NCBI GenBank assembly: GCA_028023455.1
Contig: JAQFVV010012509.1
Coordinates: 3,156,590-3,220,589, forward strand
From: Epiperipatus broadwayi
Taxonomy: Eukaryota > Onychophora > Udeonychophora > Euonychophora > Peripatidae
DNA: 64,000 nt
Direction: 5' to 3'
Shown: in pieces, positions 13,785-28,879 of the stretch
Layout: each line of letters starts with the position of its first letter
How positions within the stretch are numbered: the stretch's first letter is position 1
The notes under the pieces: generated by a model
The model's input: the letters and a program-made list of their open reading frames with translations, nothing else
Databases searched by the model: none
What the model was told of the DNA's origin: nothing
Position numbers and translations under genes: made by a program

Positions 13785-13985
13785 AAAATAAGGTGGACAA
13801 GTTATGTGTACCAGTTTTACAAAAAGGGGGGAAATATGTTTATTTGTTTGATCAACATTAAAAAAAAAACTCCAAACAGTAAACAGGTTTTCAAGTAAAA
13901 AGTATAGTGTTTTATTTTATTTACACAAAATTCTATTTTTTTTTTAAAAAAAAAATAAGGTGGACAAGTTATGTGTACCGGTTTT
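13785..13985. repeat. 33-35-bp direct repeat flanking an AT-rich spacer
   Basis: The word AAATAAGGTGGACAAGTTAT with its continuation GTGTACC occurs at 13785-13819 and again at 13953-13985, with one base difference after it. The two are about 168 bp apart and in the same orientation. Confidence 0.8.
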
Positions 13986-14019
13986 GTTCTGAACAATGTA
14001 AAATTTACATTTAACAACA

Positions 14020-14935
14020 GTTCAATGAGAATTAAGTAGAAAGAGATCTATTAGTTTTCTCCAAGTTCCTGGAAGTCCTATTACCCAAATTCAAAGCCAT
14101 TTGACTAATTGTGCAGGGGAAAAAAGTTATTATTCTACAATATAAATGCTCAATGTAAAAAATATTTAGACATTATTCTAGATAAAAATTTGCAAGGGCC
14201 ATCATTTAAAATGAACGGTGAGTTTGAAATTACATGGTAAATTGAAACATAGATATTGTAAGAGGATTCATTTGCATTATAAAATAGTAAAAAACAAAAA
14301 ACAAATTGTGGTTCAAAATATTTTAGATAGATCAGATAATCCTCATATAATTATACAGATATGTGTAAGAATATATAAATATTTTGCATCAAACATAATG
14401 ATAGATATTTATAATTGTTGTTTTATAATTTTAGAGAACTAATTGCTTAAAATAAGACTTGGGCTAACTATCATGCTTTGCACTAGTAATTGATATTATT
14501 GAGTAGATTCAATATTTATTCAATGAATAATAAAATATATGCTCACATTTGATTGGTAGTCAGTTTGAAACAGAATGACAAATCACAATATATATATATA
14601 GTAAGAGGATTATTTATGCATATTTATTTTTAAAAATTATAATTCAACAATATTATTTTAAATAAAGATGCAATATTTATCTTCAATATCTTTTTATTTA
14701 TTTGTTTTGTTAGGGAAGAAATATATGTATTTATTTTTCCGATAACGAAGTAGATGTAAAAAATAAAATATACAAGTGTTTTATTTCTTGATTACTAATG
14801 GTTTAAACTGTCACAGATAAGAATTTTTATGTTATGAGGAATGTAACAAGCTAAGTTAATTTTCTTTATATGACTTTATTTTCTCAGATATAGTGCAGTT
14901 CATGGTATGTTACTTTTATGTATATATTTCATGTG
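14020..14935. other. AT-rich intronic DNA, nothing recognised
   Basis: The short open frame at 14218-14442 has no protein-like features and looks like chance in AT-rich sequence. No repeat border was seen. Confidence 0.5.
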
Positions 14936-14937
14936 TC

Positions 14938-15010
14938 ATAGCATCGGCCAGGAAGCGAGCCCGGGACAACTGCTTGTAAGAAGGCCGTGCTGACCTCTCG
15001 ACCACAAATT
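14938..15010 (-). mobile_element. tRNA-derived SINE, partial copy
   Basis: It shares the words GTGTCATAGCATCGGCC and GCTGACCTCTCGACCAC (plus strand) with the copy at 18922-19004. The middle is shortened, so the T arm and anticodon arm are damaged. It has the same orientation as the other copies. Confidence 0.8.
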
Positions 15011-15383
15011 CTTGACATTTTATTTTTATATCAAGTAAACTGGAATTATTATGAAAATAGTATCTTCAACCAAATCCAAAAAAAAAAAAAAACAATTAAT
15101 ATTAATGCTCCTCTCGGAACATTTCAGCTAAAAATAAAAAAAAAATTGTATAATATCAAATATTGAATCCATTGCTTGGAATTGCTATGAGATGTAATAT
15201 TTAAGATTGTGTAACGTACAGTTACAATATAAAGTAGAAAATTAAAATTTCATTTTCTTTTTACTAATTTCATTTTTTTTTATTCCTACATATATATTTT
15301 TTAAAACCTAGGTGAGTCCATGGATATATCAGCCTCGATAAGTAAAGACTAAATGTGTGTATCTTTTTATCATTAATGTAGGC

Positions 15384-15600
15384 AATCATTTTTAAATAGA
15401 AAGACAACTGTGTATGCAATAAACTAAAATTAAATTAATAATTAATTTACAAGTAAAATAAAATAATTATAAAAATATTAGTTAAAAACTGAATCATTTT
15501 TAAATAGAAAGACAACTGTGTATGCAATAAACTAAAATTAAATTAATAATTAATTTACAAGTAAAATAAAATAATTATAAAAATATTAGTTAAAAACTGA
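15384..15600. repeat. Exact 108-bp tandem duplication
   Basis: The segment starting AATCATTTTTAAATAG at 15384 is repeated immediately at 15492 with no difference seen over 108 bp. Identity this high points to a recent duplication or an assembly artefact. Confidence 0.9.
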
Positions 15601-16240
15601 CTAACATAATAAAAACACATGCTGAGTTCAATTAAGTTTTATTACTTAACTAGGGGTAATTCTTTAACTCCACATATTTCTAAACAGTATTAAAGAAGAA
15701 AAGGAAAATTCCTGGGTTTATTAAAAAAAATTGTCTGATTAACTAAACATATTAAATCACTAATGAATTCCATATTATTACTAGCATATCATTTTAATGA
15801 CAATCATTTAGTAATAATAGCAGTAAAGGTCACTATTATTATTACAATTTTTTTTTTTTTTACAGCCACCGCATCAACACTCACTAGATGTCTAACAGGG
15901 GGATAGACCAACTACCTGAAAAAAAGACCTCGAGCCTGTTATAATGTGAACAAATTTCAAAACTCACTGAACCTGAGTTTGAATTACAAATTGAGAACAT
16001 GAATAAATAACTAATATGCTATGACGTCCTTCAGAAGATTAGGCTTCTAGGGAGTTATTAAAAAAAAAAGGGATTGTTGTTCAAGAAGGAATATGACCTT
16101 TGCGCACTAATAATGACAAAATCAAGCTGTGATCCATGGAAGGCTGAAAAGTTATAAGTATTTAAAACAACTTTTCCTTCTCACAATAATATATAAGTTT
16201 GCAATCCAATATTAGAAATTCACAATATTTTGATTCATTA

Positions 16241-18140
<1,900 letters not shown>

Positions 18141-18142
18141 CA

Positions 18143-18312
18143 CATGACCTAATCTTTTTTAAGCTTGTAAATAAAAAACAATGAGCTGTGCTAATTACTC
18201 AACAAGTTTTATTTGATAAATGCTAGCAAGAGAAAGCATTTTAAAATCTATATCTCTTACTGGCATTTATCAATAAGACTTGTTGAGCAATTAGCACAAC
18301 TCATTGTTTTAA
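18143..18312. mobile_element. Short fold-back element, same family as 38381-38802
   Basis: The left arm reads CAATGAG..GCTAATTACTCAACAAG..TTGATAAATGCTAGC and returns as GGCATTTATCAA..CTTGTTGAGCAATTAGC..CTCATTG. The words CACATGACC, AAGCTTGTAA and the CAATGAG core are shared with the larger palindrome at 38381-38802. The GC-rich centre of that element is missing here. Confidence 0.8.
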
Positions 18313-18391
18313 AATTCTATTATTTAATTTTATAGACAGTGCAACACTTATTTAACCAAATCAGATTAATCTGACATATTATCCTGTAGTT

Positions 18392-18789
18392 CAGGGGTCC
18401 CCAACCCTATGCCTGTGAGCACCATGGTGCCCGCAGACCATTTTACGTGTGCCCACCACTATCTGAACACGATAAAAAATTATTTATCTGATGCAAATAA
18501 ATTTAATTTTTAAAATTTCTTATAAATTATTGTATTATATTGTAATCAAATTGAGGGGCATACTATACTTTTACAGCGTAAAAATATAAACGTTAATTAT
18601 ATGTTAAATTTTCTTTTTGAAATAAATATTTTTTGTACATTGTGTGTAATTATTAACAATATCCAACTATAAATTTACATTGAAAAAATAAGTGGTGCCC
18701 GCCATCTGGTTGAAAAAAATAAATGGTACCCACCACCTAGCTGGTATTATAGAATGTGCTCTTAAGTGCCAAAAGGTTGGAGACCCCTG
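18392..18789. mobile_element. Non-autonomous hAT element with exact 8-bp target duplication
   Basis: The ends are CAGGGGTCCCCAACC and the inverted GGTTGGAGACCCCTG, a terminal repeat typical of hAT superfamily elements. The 8-bp duplication CTGTAGTT lies at 18384-18391 and again at 18790-18797, as expected for hAT. Subterminal GGTGCCCGC words recur internally in both orientations. No transposase is encoded in the 398 bp, so it depends on an autonomous relative. Confidence 0.93.
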
Positions 18790-18921
18790 CTGTAGTTAAT
18801 AATAGCTAGCTACCTATATTTACCAAACAATACAGAATGATTAGCTGGAAGCCAACTACCTCAAAGAAAAATAAAATGAATGTAAATTATTATTATTATT
18901 ATTATTTTTTTAAGTGTCATA

Positions 18922-19004
18922 GCATCGGCCGGGACGCGAACCCGCAACCCGGGCAACTGCCTGCAAGTGCAAGGCAGTCGCGCTGACCTCTCAACCACCA
19001 ATGC
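18922..19004 (-). mobile_element. tRNA-derived SINE, best preserved copy
   Basis: Read on the minus strand it folds like a tRNA. GCATTGG at the 5' end pairs with CCGATGC at the 3' end as a 7-bp acceptor stem. TGGTTGAGAGG matches the pol III A box, CTGCC..GGCAG makes an anticodon-like hairpin, and a CGGG-TTCGCGT-CCCG arm contains the B box. Directly after comes TATGACAC and an A-rich (AAT)n tail (18885-18915). Three more damaged copies in the same orientation lie at 10862, 14938 and 49385. The head-plus-tail layout and multiple copies favour a SINE over a working tRNA gene. Confidence 0.82.
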
Positions 19005-19439
19005 AAGACAAATTATTATTATTGATAAATAGTGGACACTACTTCCAATCATAATCAAGCCATAGCACTTAATCTAATATTTTACTTTCAGGCCAAGAAT
19101 ATAATTATTATTATTAATATACAGTGATATGTGATATACACTCCATCAATATACAAGACTTCTATATGCTATCCCCCCAAAAATGTAAATAAACAAATAA
19201 AAACTGAAATTCAAAAACACGATCACGATTTCTTCACAATTAAAATCTAATTCTATACTGTGGTTGAAAGTAAGTACAAATAAACACACAACCCTAAAAT
19301 TCATAGATTTAAAATATATTTTACTTATTATCACCGTTAAAACCTTTTTTAACAATAGCACACATCTTTTTTCTTTCAAAATATATAGGATTTATAAAAT
19401 AAAATGTTCTTTGCCACTAAATCCAATCAAAAAATATAA

Positions 19440-20800
19440 TATATATATGTCACCTTTTTTCTTTCTAAAAACTATTTTTTCATCACCATATATACACATT
19501 TACTTGTTTACCACATCCAATGTTTCGACCACCTTATTTGCAATCATTTTCAAGGATCTACAAAAATACACATTTACATCTTCATAATTATCAATACAAT
19601 CAAAAATAAAAACAAAAAAATGCATCTACCCCTTATCACAAAAAACGATAACATTTTCCTTTCATTTATCAATATATCTTTTTTTATACATATATTACAT
19701 TATGTAATATAAATAAAATATCCGTTAATTAAAACAGAATGGCACATCCAGATAAGCCCTGGACACGTATCTGTCAGCGTGGATGCGGCGGTATCTGCAC
19801 AAGGGGGAAGACCTCTTCCAGACCATATTGTTCGAGCTTAGACTTGCATGTCGTGAAATCTCATTCTAAAGTTATTTGTAAAAAAATACAGATTTTTGGG
19901 GGGCTTGTTCAGTTTTTTCGTTGTTGTTGAATCCAATGAGGAAGTGTGTTGTACAATTTGTATTTCATGTTAAAGAATCAAATGACAGTAAGCTGATTTT
20001 ATTTTATTTTTGTTTCGCATGTTTTTGTTTTTTTTTGTTTTTAAACATCTATTATTCTTGTTATTACAAATCGAAATTAATTTTAAGAAAAATCATAAAC
20101 AAACAGATTGTATTTTTCTATTTATTTCATTTATTTTAAGGAAAATAAATGTCTTTATTCAATTTATTAATTTATTTTATTCTTAATGTAAATATAAGTC
20201 AATTTGAAAAAGGCCTGGAAATGTTACATTTAAGGACGTTTTGCTAGGTACATCACCATCAAGCGGTTTCAATATGCTAATAGAATACTAAAATCTTTGT
20301 TCAAAATAATTCATATATAATAATGCCAGTAATCCACTTAATTACTCATACTAAAACCTTTACATTGCTTATATTTTTGATTGTATACAAATATAACATA
20401 TATTCAAAATGTCATGTAATAGATTACATTCTATTTTAATACTTCTTTTTTATCATCTTTAATATACATTTCCATAATTATTTCTAATATTTTACTTGGA
20501 TCTGCATATGTATACATACATATCCAATTTAACAAAATACATATATTTTGTTATTATTTCCTTCCAAAAACATTTTTAACCTTTTAATAACCTTATTTGA
20601 ATTACTACTATTATTTTTTTTATCCCACATTTTTTCAAAATCTTATTAAAATAACCATTTTGATATTTTCTCATAATATATATTGATACTTGTAAAGATG
20701 TAAATATGTGTTTTTGTAGATCTTTGAAAATGACTAGAATAAAGTGGTCGAAATGTTAGATGTGGTAAACAAGTAAATGACGAAAAAATTAAGTTTTTGG
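19440..20800. mobile_element. Inverted pair of Penelope-type pseudo-LTRs (family C)
   Basis: The left arm (about 19450-19600) and right arm (about 20665-20790) are inverted copies. Both carry TTTACTTGTTTACCACATC-type sequence followed by a TTTCGACCAC..TTTTCAAGGATC block or its complement. In the sense direction this block reads CTTTGAAAATGACT..GTGGTCGAAAT, a stem followed by GAAA as in PLE pseudo-LTRs. The interior holds an unassigned GC-richer frame (19739-19930) and no reverse transcriptase that I can read. Interpretation as a PLE remnant rests on the end sequences only. Confidence 0.5.
19739..19930 (+). other. Unassigned 63-codon open frame in a GC-richer island
   Basis: The frame begins MAHPDKPWTRICQRGCGGIC and is cysteine- and arginine-rich in its first 34 residues. 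It then continues into a less convincing tail. The first 120 bases are clearly richer in G+C than the flanks. No family is recognised. It lies between the inverted pseudo-LTRs, so it may be a captured exon or part of an unknown element. Confidence 0.3.
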
Positions 20801-21279
20801 AAAGAAAAAAGAAGAGTGTATAAATTATATTTCATAGATTTAATAAATTTTATTACATGTCAGCAATCAATTTTCTGTTTCAAAGTGTCACACATGATAA
20901 TGTTTAAAAAAAACCAAAACATTAAAATTTTTTCAGAAAATCCACAAGCGATTATTTTTATTAGCTTCAATTGATTATTCTTTCAGAATGCATTTATAAT
21001 ATTTTACATCATAAAATGTTTTCCAAGCATAATATTAAGTTTTATGAAATTGAAGAGCATTCGTAAAGTAGATATGTATTTAAAACTCAAAATAACTAGA
21101 CAGTGCTATTATGTTTCTATAGAAAGAGGGGGGGGGGTATCATTGAAGAATATAGCCCAGAGTTTATTTAATTGTAATGAAAGTCAAAAATTTGTTATTC
21201 TAATGGTCAAACATGTATATTTTGCTAACAAATCCAAGAGAATAAGCAGACACTATCAACCAATATGTGTAGTGGTATA

Positions 21280-22400
21280 ATCCTAGTTTAAATCCCTGCT
21301 CAGGTTCCTTAGTCTCTACTACACAACTGACACCCTTAACGTTAACACAGCTTCCCATTTTTATATAACCCTGCGTAGCTCAGAGATATGCATAGACTCT
21401 AACTTAACTAATCTTAACTCTATCTGTGAGATTCCGATCAGCAGTGATAATAGCAACAGACAATTTATATGAAATAAAATTTATTAATAACAAATAATAT
21501 AAATTAACAGGGTGGTTTTACTATGTATAGAGTGAGATCAGGGACAGTTTATTGGACCTTATACAAAGATAATCAAGGACAACGGTGATAAGCATAAGTT
21601 GCAAAAATGGTTTATCCATGGGGTAATAAAATAATCAAATAAATTAAGGGTTATCATTAATTATATTTCCTTTCTGTAACTTATTATTATTAGGGGCCTT
21701 ACTGTATCCGAGCTAAACAAATTGTGATATGGGGTTATGGCTATATGCATAGGCATAAACATAATGAGGGAATCTAAGAATTGCAGAAGTGCATCTATTA
21801 TGTGTGGTTACCATAAGAAGCTGGATCGACTTTGCGATCTGAAGGCATGATTCACGAATGAAGAGGGATGTCCCCGGGTGCAGGGATGCTCCTGCTTCTA
21901 ACTGTGGGCTCATCCCAAGAGGAAGGTATATATGTGATGTACACTAGGATTTGATGGCTGGGATCTTCTGTTCATTAGCTCTACTTATCCCAATAACATA
22001 TTTTGAATTATTTAAAGAGAGCTCACTGGACTCATATACCGAATATAGCAGGCAGTGGACCTCTGCGTAGAGCTCACTGGACTCATATACCGAATATAGC
22101 AGGCAGTGGACCTCTGCGTATATAAATAAATAGTGAATCATGTCATATATAAATGGAGAAAATTGAAGATAGCCCCTGATAACACACATCTCTTATACAG
22201 TAATGCAATAACGGGTATAATAATAATAATAATCTTAAACTAATTCACATGTAACACAAATATAGATTTATAAAAACTAGCTCATCTACAATTTAATTAT
22301 AGCTTTATTAATCTAGCTAATATATTATAATAAAGGGGGATATTACTAACCCATAATAATTGATATTCAATCCGTTTTCTATTATATTAGATTAATAAAA
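21280..22400. repeat. Uncharacterised interspersed repeat or unique block
   Basis: The composition is more balanced than the flanks and the style resembles the repeats at 1500-3560 and 54380-56960, but direct word matches are weak. No coding frame is convincing. It contains the exact 51-bp tandem duplication at 22019-22120. Confidence 0.25.
22019..22120. repeat. Exact 51-bp tandem duplication
   Basis: A unit starting GAGCTCACTGGACTC and ending CTCTGCGTA occurs at 22019-22069 and again at 22070-22120 without a difference. Confidence 0.92.
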
Positions 22401-23960
22401 TATAAAACTTGCAGTTCTTTCTTAGTTTTTACATATAGAGAATGATTTTACGTACATATATATATATTGAGAACACGGATTGCTATTTATAAAATAATTG
22501 AAGTAATAAAATATTTATCCATGAATAAATCTAAGTTAAGAAAAGAGAATCAATTTGCTTATTTATTTAATACATTTTTAATACGAACATACTTAAGCTA
22601 ATATATATATATTTATAACTAAAAATATTGCTCATTATCCTTCATTGGTTTTTCTTGGCAATCGTCAAGAGAAACAACATTATTTAAGACGATTGGGGGG
22701 GGGGGCACTGACACTGAAGAAAAGTACTAAAATAAATGTATTATAAAACTTTTATTTGTATATTTTCCACTCTTGATTTATTCTCACTCTATGATGTCCC
22801 TTGGGACACAATGAAAAGAACCTTAAATTGGTGTTTACATTTTATAAAATCCCCCCATCTTTCAATTTTTACAAGTAAATATGATTAGATAAAAAAAATG
22901 AAAATTAAACATTCTAGACCAGTAAACATTACATTATTAATAAAAATGAAATCTTTTAAAATATTAAAATTAAAGGCTAGTGCACATACATTTTTTTAAA
23001 TTACAGTTAATAAATATTAATAATTTCTAAGATTTTATCGGCAATTTCATGAAGTTGATCAAGCGCTTGAATTCAGAGAAAGTTTATTTTTGATGGATGG
23101 TGTATATTGATGGTCTTGTGAATCATTTTCTCCCATCATGGCAATGAATTATTGATATGGCAAGTCACTAAGTATTTCTGGATCAGCATTTGGAGAATTG
23201 GAACACTGGACATTTCTGCAATCATGCAGGAGCTCATATGGGGATGCTGCTCTCCCCTACGACAACACAGGAAGAACCGACATCTAACTACTCGTCCATT
23301 CTCATAAGAAACTTTAATACATACTTCTTTTAATAAAATCTTTTTAATAGACCGAAGAACCCCAACAATACATTTTTAATAGCTTATATATTATTTTTAA
23401 GTGCCTTAGGAGGCTTTAACTATCATGAGTTGATTTAATGGACTTTCATATTTTTCCATTTAAGTAATTGCTTTTTCCATTAATTTTTTCCATAATTGTT
23501 TCGACTTCTGATTATTTCCTGTGTCCGTTTCCTGCCTTTTTGTCTTTATTTCTACTTTAACACCTTTTAGATGCATTCTCGCCATAAAGGTGTCAAACTA
23601 TATCTCCATTAATGAACTTTTTCTTATTGTTTTCTTGCATTAACTCTAACTACTTATTTATTTAACTTTAAATTTACTTTCCTAGGTTCTAGTTTAATAT
23701 ATTATACAATTGCACACACATGCATGCACTGACTATTTATGTGTATGAGTCCTAGGCAAAATTAGAATTTAAGGGAAAGATGGCAGGAATTAAAGAAAAT
23801 GAAGCAAGCATATATGCACCACTTCACTATATATTTTATTTAAAAGAAGAAAAATACAATGCAATAAGTGTTTTTACTTTTATTTTTTGAGTGAATGTGA
23901 AATCACTCATACAGTAAATATATATATAAAGTTGTAAATATTAATTTATTAAGTGCATGA
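22400..23960. other. Non-coding DNA with one GC-richer block at 23030-23330
   Basis: Most is AT-rich intron. The block at 23030-23330 has a higher G+C content and on the minus strand a frame reading VSYENGRVVRCRFFLCC onward for roughly 60 codons. No family is recognised and no splice-site pair is obvious, so it is not called as an exon. Confidence 0.35.
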
Positions 23961-23963
23961 TTA

Positions 23964-24404
23964 GCAAATCTTCACTCAAGATTATGACTTTATAAAGATA
24001 AGAGTGGCGACTCTTATCTTCAACCTACTTTCTAATTGTATAGGTGAATCTACAGCATTATGCTTTGAGTATGTGACACTGTTAAACTCTTCACTAATTA
24101 AGTCCACAATTTCTATTAAACACTAACTTACAGGATCTCAACATTAACTCGTTGCATTTTGGAAGATTTCGCGAACATTAGTGTTTAATAGAAATTGTGG
24201 ACTTAATTAGAGAAGAGTTTAACAGCTTCACAATCTCAAATCAAAATGCTTTAGATTCACCTATATAATTAGAAAGTAGATTGAAGAGTGGCCGCTCTTA
24301 TCTTTATAAAGTCGTAATCATGTGTGAAGATTTGCAGAGGTCCCTCTAGTGACAAACTGAAGACTCAAGGCACATAGTATTAAGGTTATAGTCTTAAATA
24401 TATA
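23964..24404. mobile_element. Fold-back element, second family
   Basis: The left arm AGCAAATCTTCACTC..CTTTATAAAGATAAGAG..ATTAAGTCCACAATTTC is matched in reverse on the right, ending GTGTGAAGATTTGC near 24335. The right arm continues through TCCCTCTAGTG to TATAGTCTT (24404), sequence lost on the left. A half copy of the same family lies at 41373-41625. No coding frame. Confidence 0.8.
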
Positions 24405-24934
24405 AGTCAATACATAAGTAAATGTACCCTTTCAATTTTTCAATACTAACTACATTATTATTTCATAATTTTAATTTATATGCACATTTTATACATATAA
24501 AAAAAAAGTTGTGCTATATGTATATATGCATGTCGAAAAATACTGTACATTTGCAGTTCAATAAATATATATTCTATTGTAATTAAAGTTTATCAACAAA
24601 ATGAATTATTATGCATGATATATGCAAGGAGAAAATACAAAGGATATTGCAGCCTCACTGTAATTATTATTTTAAGAAGAAAAATTTGTAATTTTATTTA
24701 ATTTTATATTCTCCTGGTAGTCAAGGAGATGATGTGTGGATGAATTAACTGCCATGAAATGCTTCGGTTCAAACAATGTAGCACTTCTAATGATACCCTA
24801 CAACCTGTAGAAAATTTAAATTCTTAACAGTCGTCTTGATTATTTCAATTATCACTTGCACACAGTATTTGCGCATTTAATAATATCAAATTTTTGCACA
24901 AAAGAATTATTAAGTATCTTATTAAACATAACTT

Positions 24935-25528
24935 TTTAATAGTCAGATTTAGATGAAATGAAAATACTGAAAACCCAAGCAAACTATATGTAAACTAATT
25001 CAGTGAATGTAAAATGAGCCCACCTACATTTTATCTTTAATCATATATAAGCATACCATTTACTGATGTACTTACATGTAAAATGTGATTTATATATATT
25101 AATGTATTCTAAAATCACAATAACTAATTAGAGCAAAGAGCTGAGCCTCATATTTAACCATCTCTTAATACTAAATTAATATTCAGTTATAAATGCAAAT
25201 ATAACTTTAATAGGCCAAATTAGATGAAATAATGTGGAAATATTGAAAACCCCAGCAATGTATTAAAAAGGTATGTTTAAATCTATTAACTGAAGACTAA
25301 TGTAATATTAAGAGGTGATTCCCTCTAATTAGTTATTTTAGAATAACTTTTAATTGTCTTAAAATTACGTAGTGTATATAAATCACGCTCTGCATATATG
25401 TCACTAATATACAATCTAAGTTGTGGGCTCATTCTATATTTTACATTCGGTGACAGTTACTTTCCATATAGCTCACTGGAGGTTTTCAGTACTGCATTAT
25501 TTTATCTTATTAGGCCTAACTGGAAAAA
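24935..25528. mobile_element. Fold-back element with an extra internal end sequence
   Basis: The left arm (TTTAGATGAAATG..AAATGAGCCCAC..TAACTAATTAGAG) and right arm (CTCTAATTAGTTA..GTGGGCTCATT..CAGTACTGCATTATTTTATCT) are diverged inverted copies. A third copy of the outer end, in direct orientation with the left arm, occurs inside at about 25213-25260. No protein is encoded. Confidence 0.65.
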
Positions 25529-26248
25529 GATTTTGGTGATGAGCTAATAACCTTTCTTTGCTAACAGAATTACTCATTTGCACGTTTATCAATGATATCT
25601 GTATAATCCTTTAAATCCTCCAAAACCATTCCATTATCTTCATTATAACCCTAAGAATATAGGAAATGACTATTACTTATATAACACTTGCAAAAAGCTT
25701 CTTATTTAGTGTTGGTATATTAAATCCAAAACCAAATTTTATGAATATATGATTTGAACAGGCAGGACAAAGATAATTCTTGGTCTACTTAAGATATTGC
25801 AAAGTTTATGTTATCTAAAATTATGCAGCTGTAGAAATAATTAAAAAATCAAATGTTTAAAAACATAACTAAACAAATATTAGTATCTCATTCACATTCA
25901 TAAAAACAATTGTAAAATTCTTTCTTGAAACCAAGTTTCTTGCTAATATGAGCTAAACAACTGATAGTTTGCTAGTTTGTCTAGTTGTAGGCTGGCTAAC
26001 TGAAAAAGTTTACAATATTTATCCTGCCTAGATTCAAACATGAAGTCAGACGCTTAATAAGTAGATGAGCTAATTACTGGTTCCTTATCAAAACAAATGA
26101 ATCTATTTTACACAATTCATAAACATGTGATGGCTTTAATACAAAACTAAACTGGTTAATTATTTTATGGGATTTTGAAATACTGATAAATGTTAATTGT
26201 ATATTTATATTTTGATAGACCAACTCACTCAATAAACATAATTTTCTA

Positions 26249-27930
<1,682 letters not shown>

Positions 27931-27933
27931 AAA

Positions 27934-28226
27934 TATATTAAATGCTTTTATTGACTGTATACTAAAAAGAAATAAAATAATTGTTTTTTTAGTCACAAAT
28001 GGAGTTTTTAGATTCAACTTGAAATAGAAGCATGGGAAGAAGGCAACCATAAATTAATTAAGTCAATCCCTAGTTTTTATAACAAGGGATTGACTTAATT
28101 AATTTCTGGACCCCCCCCTCCCCCACATGCTTTTACTTCCAGTTAAATCTAAAAACTCCAATTGTGGTTGAAGAAACAATTATTTGATTTATTTTTAGTG
28201 GATAGTCAATAGAAGCATTTAATATA
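27934..28226. mobile_element. Fold-back element with C-rich loop
   Basis: Outer arms ATTAAATGCTT and AAGCATTTAAT close a hairpin that continues through AATAAAATAATTG, GGAGTTTTTAGAT and ATTAATTAAGTCAATCCC. A C-tract (28111-28124) interrupts the right arm. No open frame or target duplication was identified. Confidence 0.75.
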
Positions 28227-28634
28227 TAAAAAAAATTTATCTCTTATTTTTAAGTTTTTAGTATTGACACAGTAAATGAAAAAGGAAAACTATATTATAC
28301 TTTAAATTGATTGGACACTTATCCATTGATATATATCACTAGATATTTCCATTATAAGTTAAAATGTCTATTTCTTATGTGTATATTATATTTAATTAAA
28401 ATTACCCCAAATTCACAACTCAACCAAATTAGCCAAAGAAAATAAACTCTAAAACACAACCAATGGTTTCATTGTTACAAGCAGACTTCTCAAGTGTAAA
28501 AAACTACAAGATAACAAATGTATACTAAATATTACCCATAATTCCACTTACATCCTATACACCATTAATACTAAAAAACTTTTAATTTAAGTTAATTGCT
28601 TCAGAATCATAAATGTTTAATAATGAAGATTCTT

Positions 28635-28732
28635 TGTCTTTTTATTTCATTTCTTTCAAAGAAGACATCCTAACCTTATCAAAACTAATAGTGAGGCTAA
28701 GGTTGTCTTCTTTTAAAGAAATGAAATAAAAC
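28635..28732. repeat. Hairpin of about 100 bp
   Basis: TTTATTTCATTTCTTTCAAA with GAAGAC and CTAACCTTA returns as TAAGGTTGTCTTC, then TTTAAAGAAATGAAATAAA. The loop is about 20 bases. Confidence 0.75.
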
Positions 28733-28879
28733 AGCATTTTAGAATTTTTCTTTACTCAAAAGACTGCAGAAAACCTGTTTTAAATGGCACGTTAATTTAC
28801 TTACTGACACTGACCATTGCAACTGCCTTTTTGCCTTGGTAAAGTGAGCATTTTTGTTTCATTTATTTTTATTCCTAAG

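Noticed and set aside
18922-19004. Functional tRNA gene
   Set aside because: Anticodon loop is not clear, an A-rich tail follows, and three decayed copies exist, so a SINE fits better.
19264-19587. 107-codon plus-strand open frame
   Set aside because: Low-complexity, AT-driven frame across the pseudo-LTR arm; no motif.
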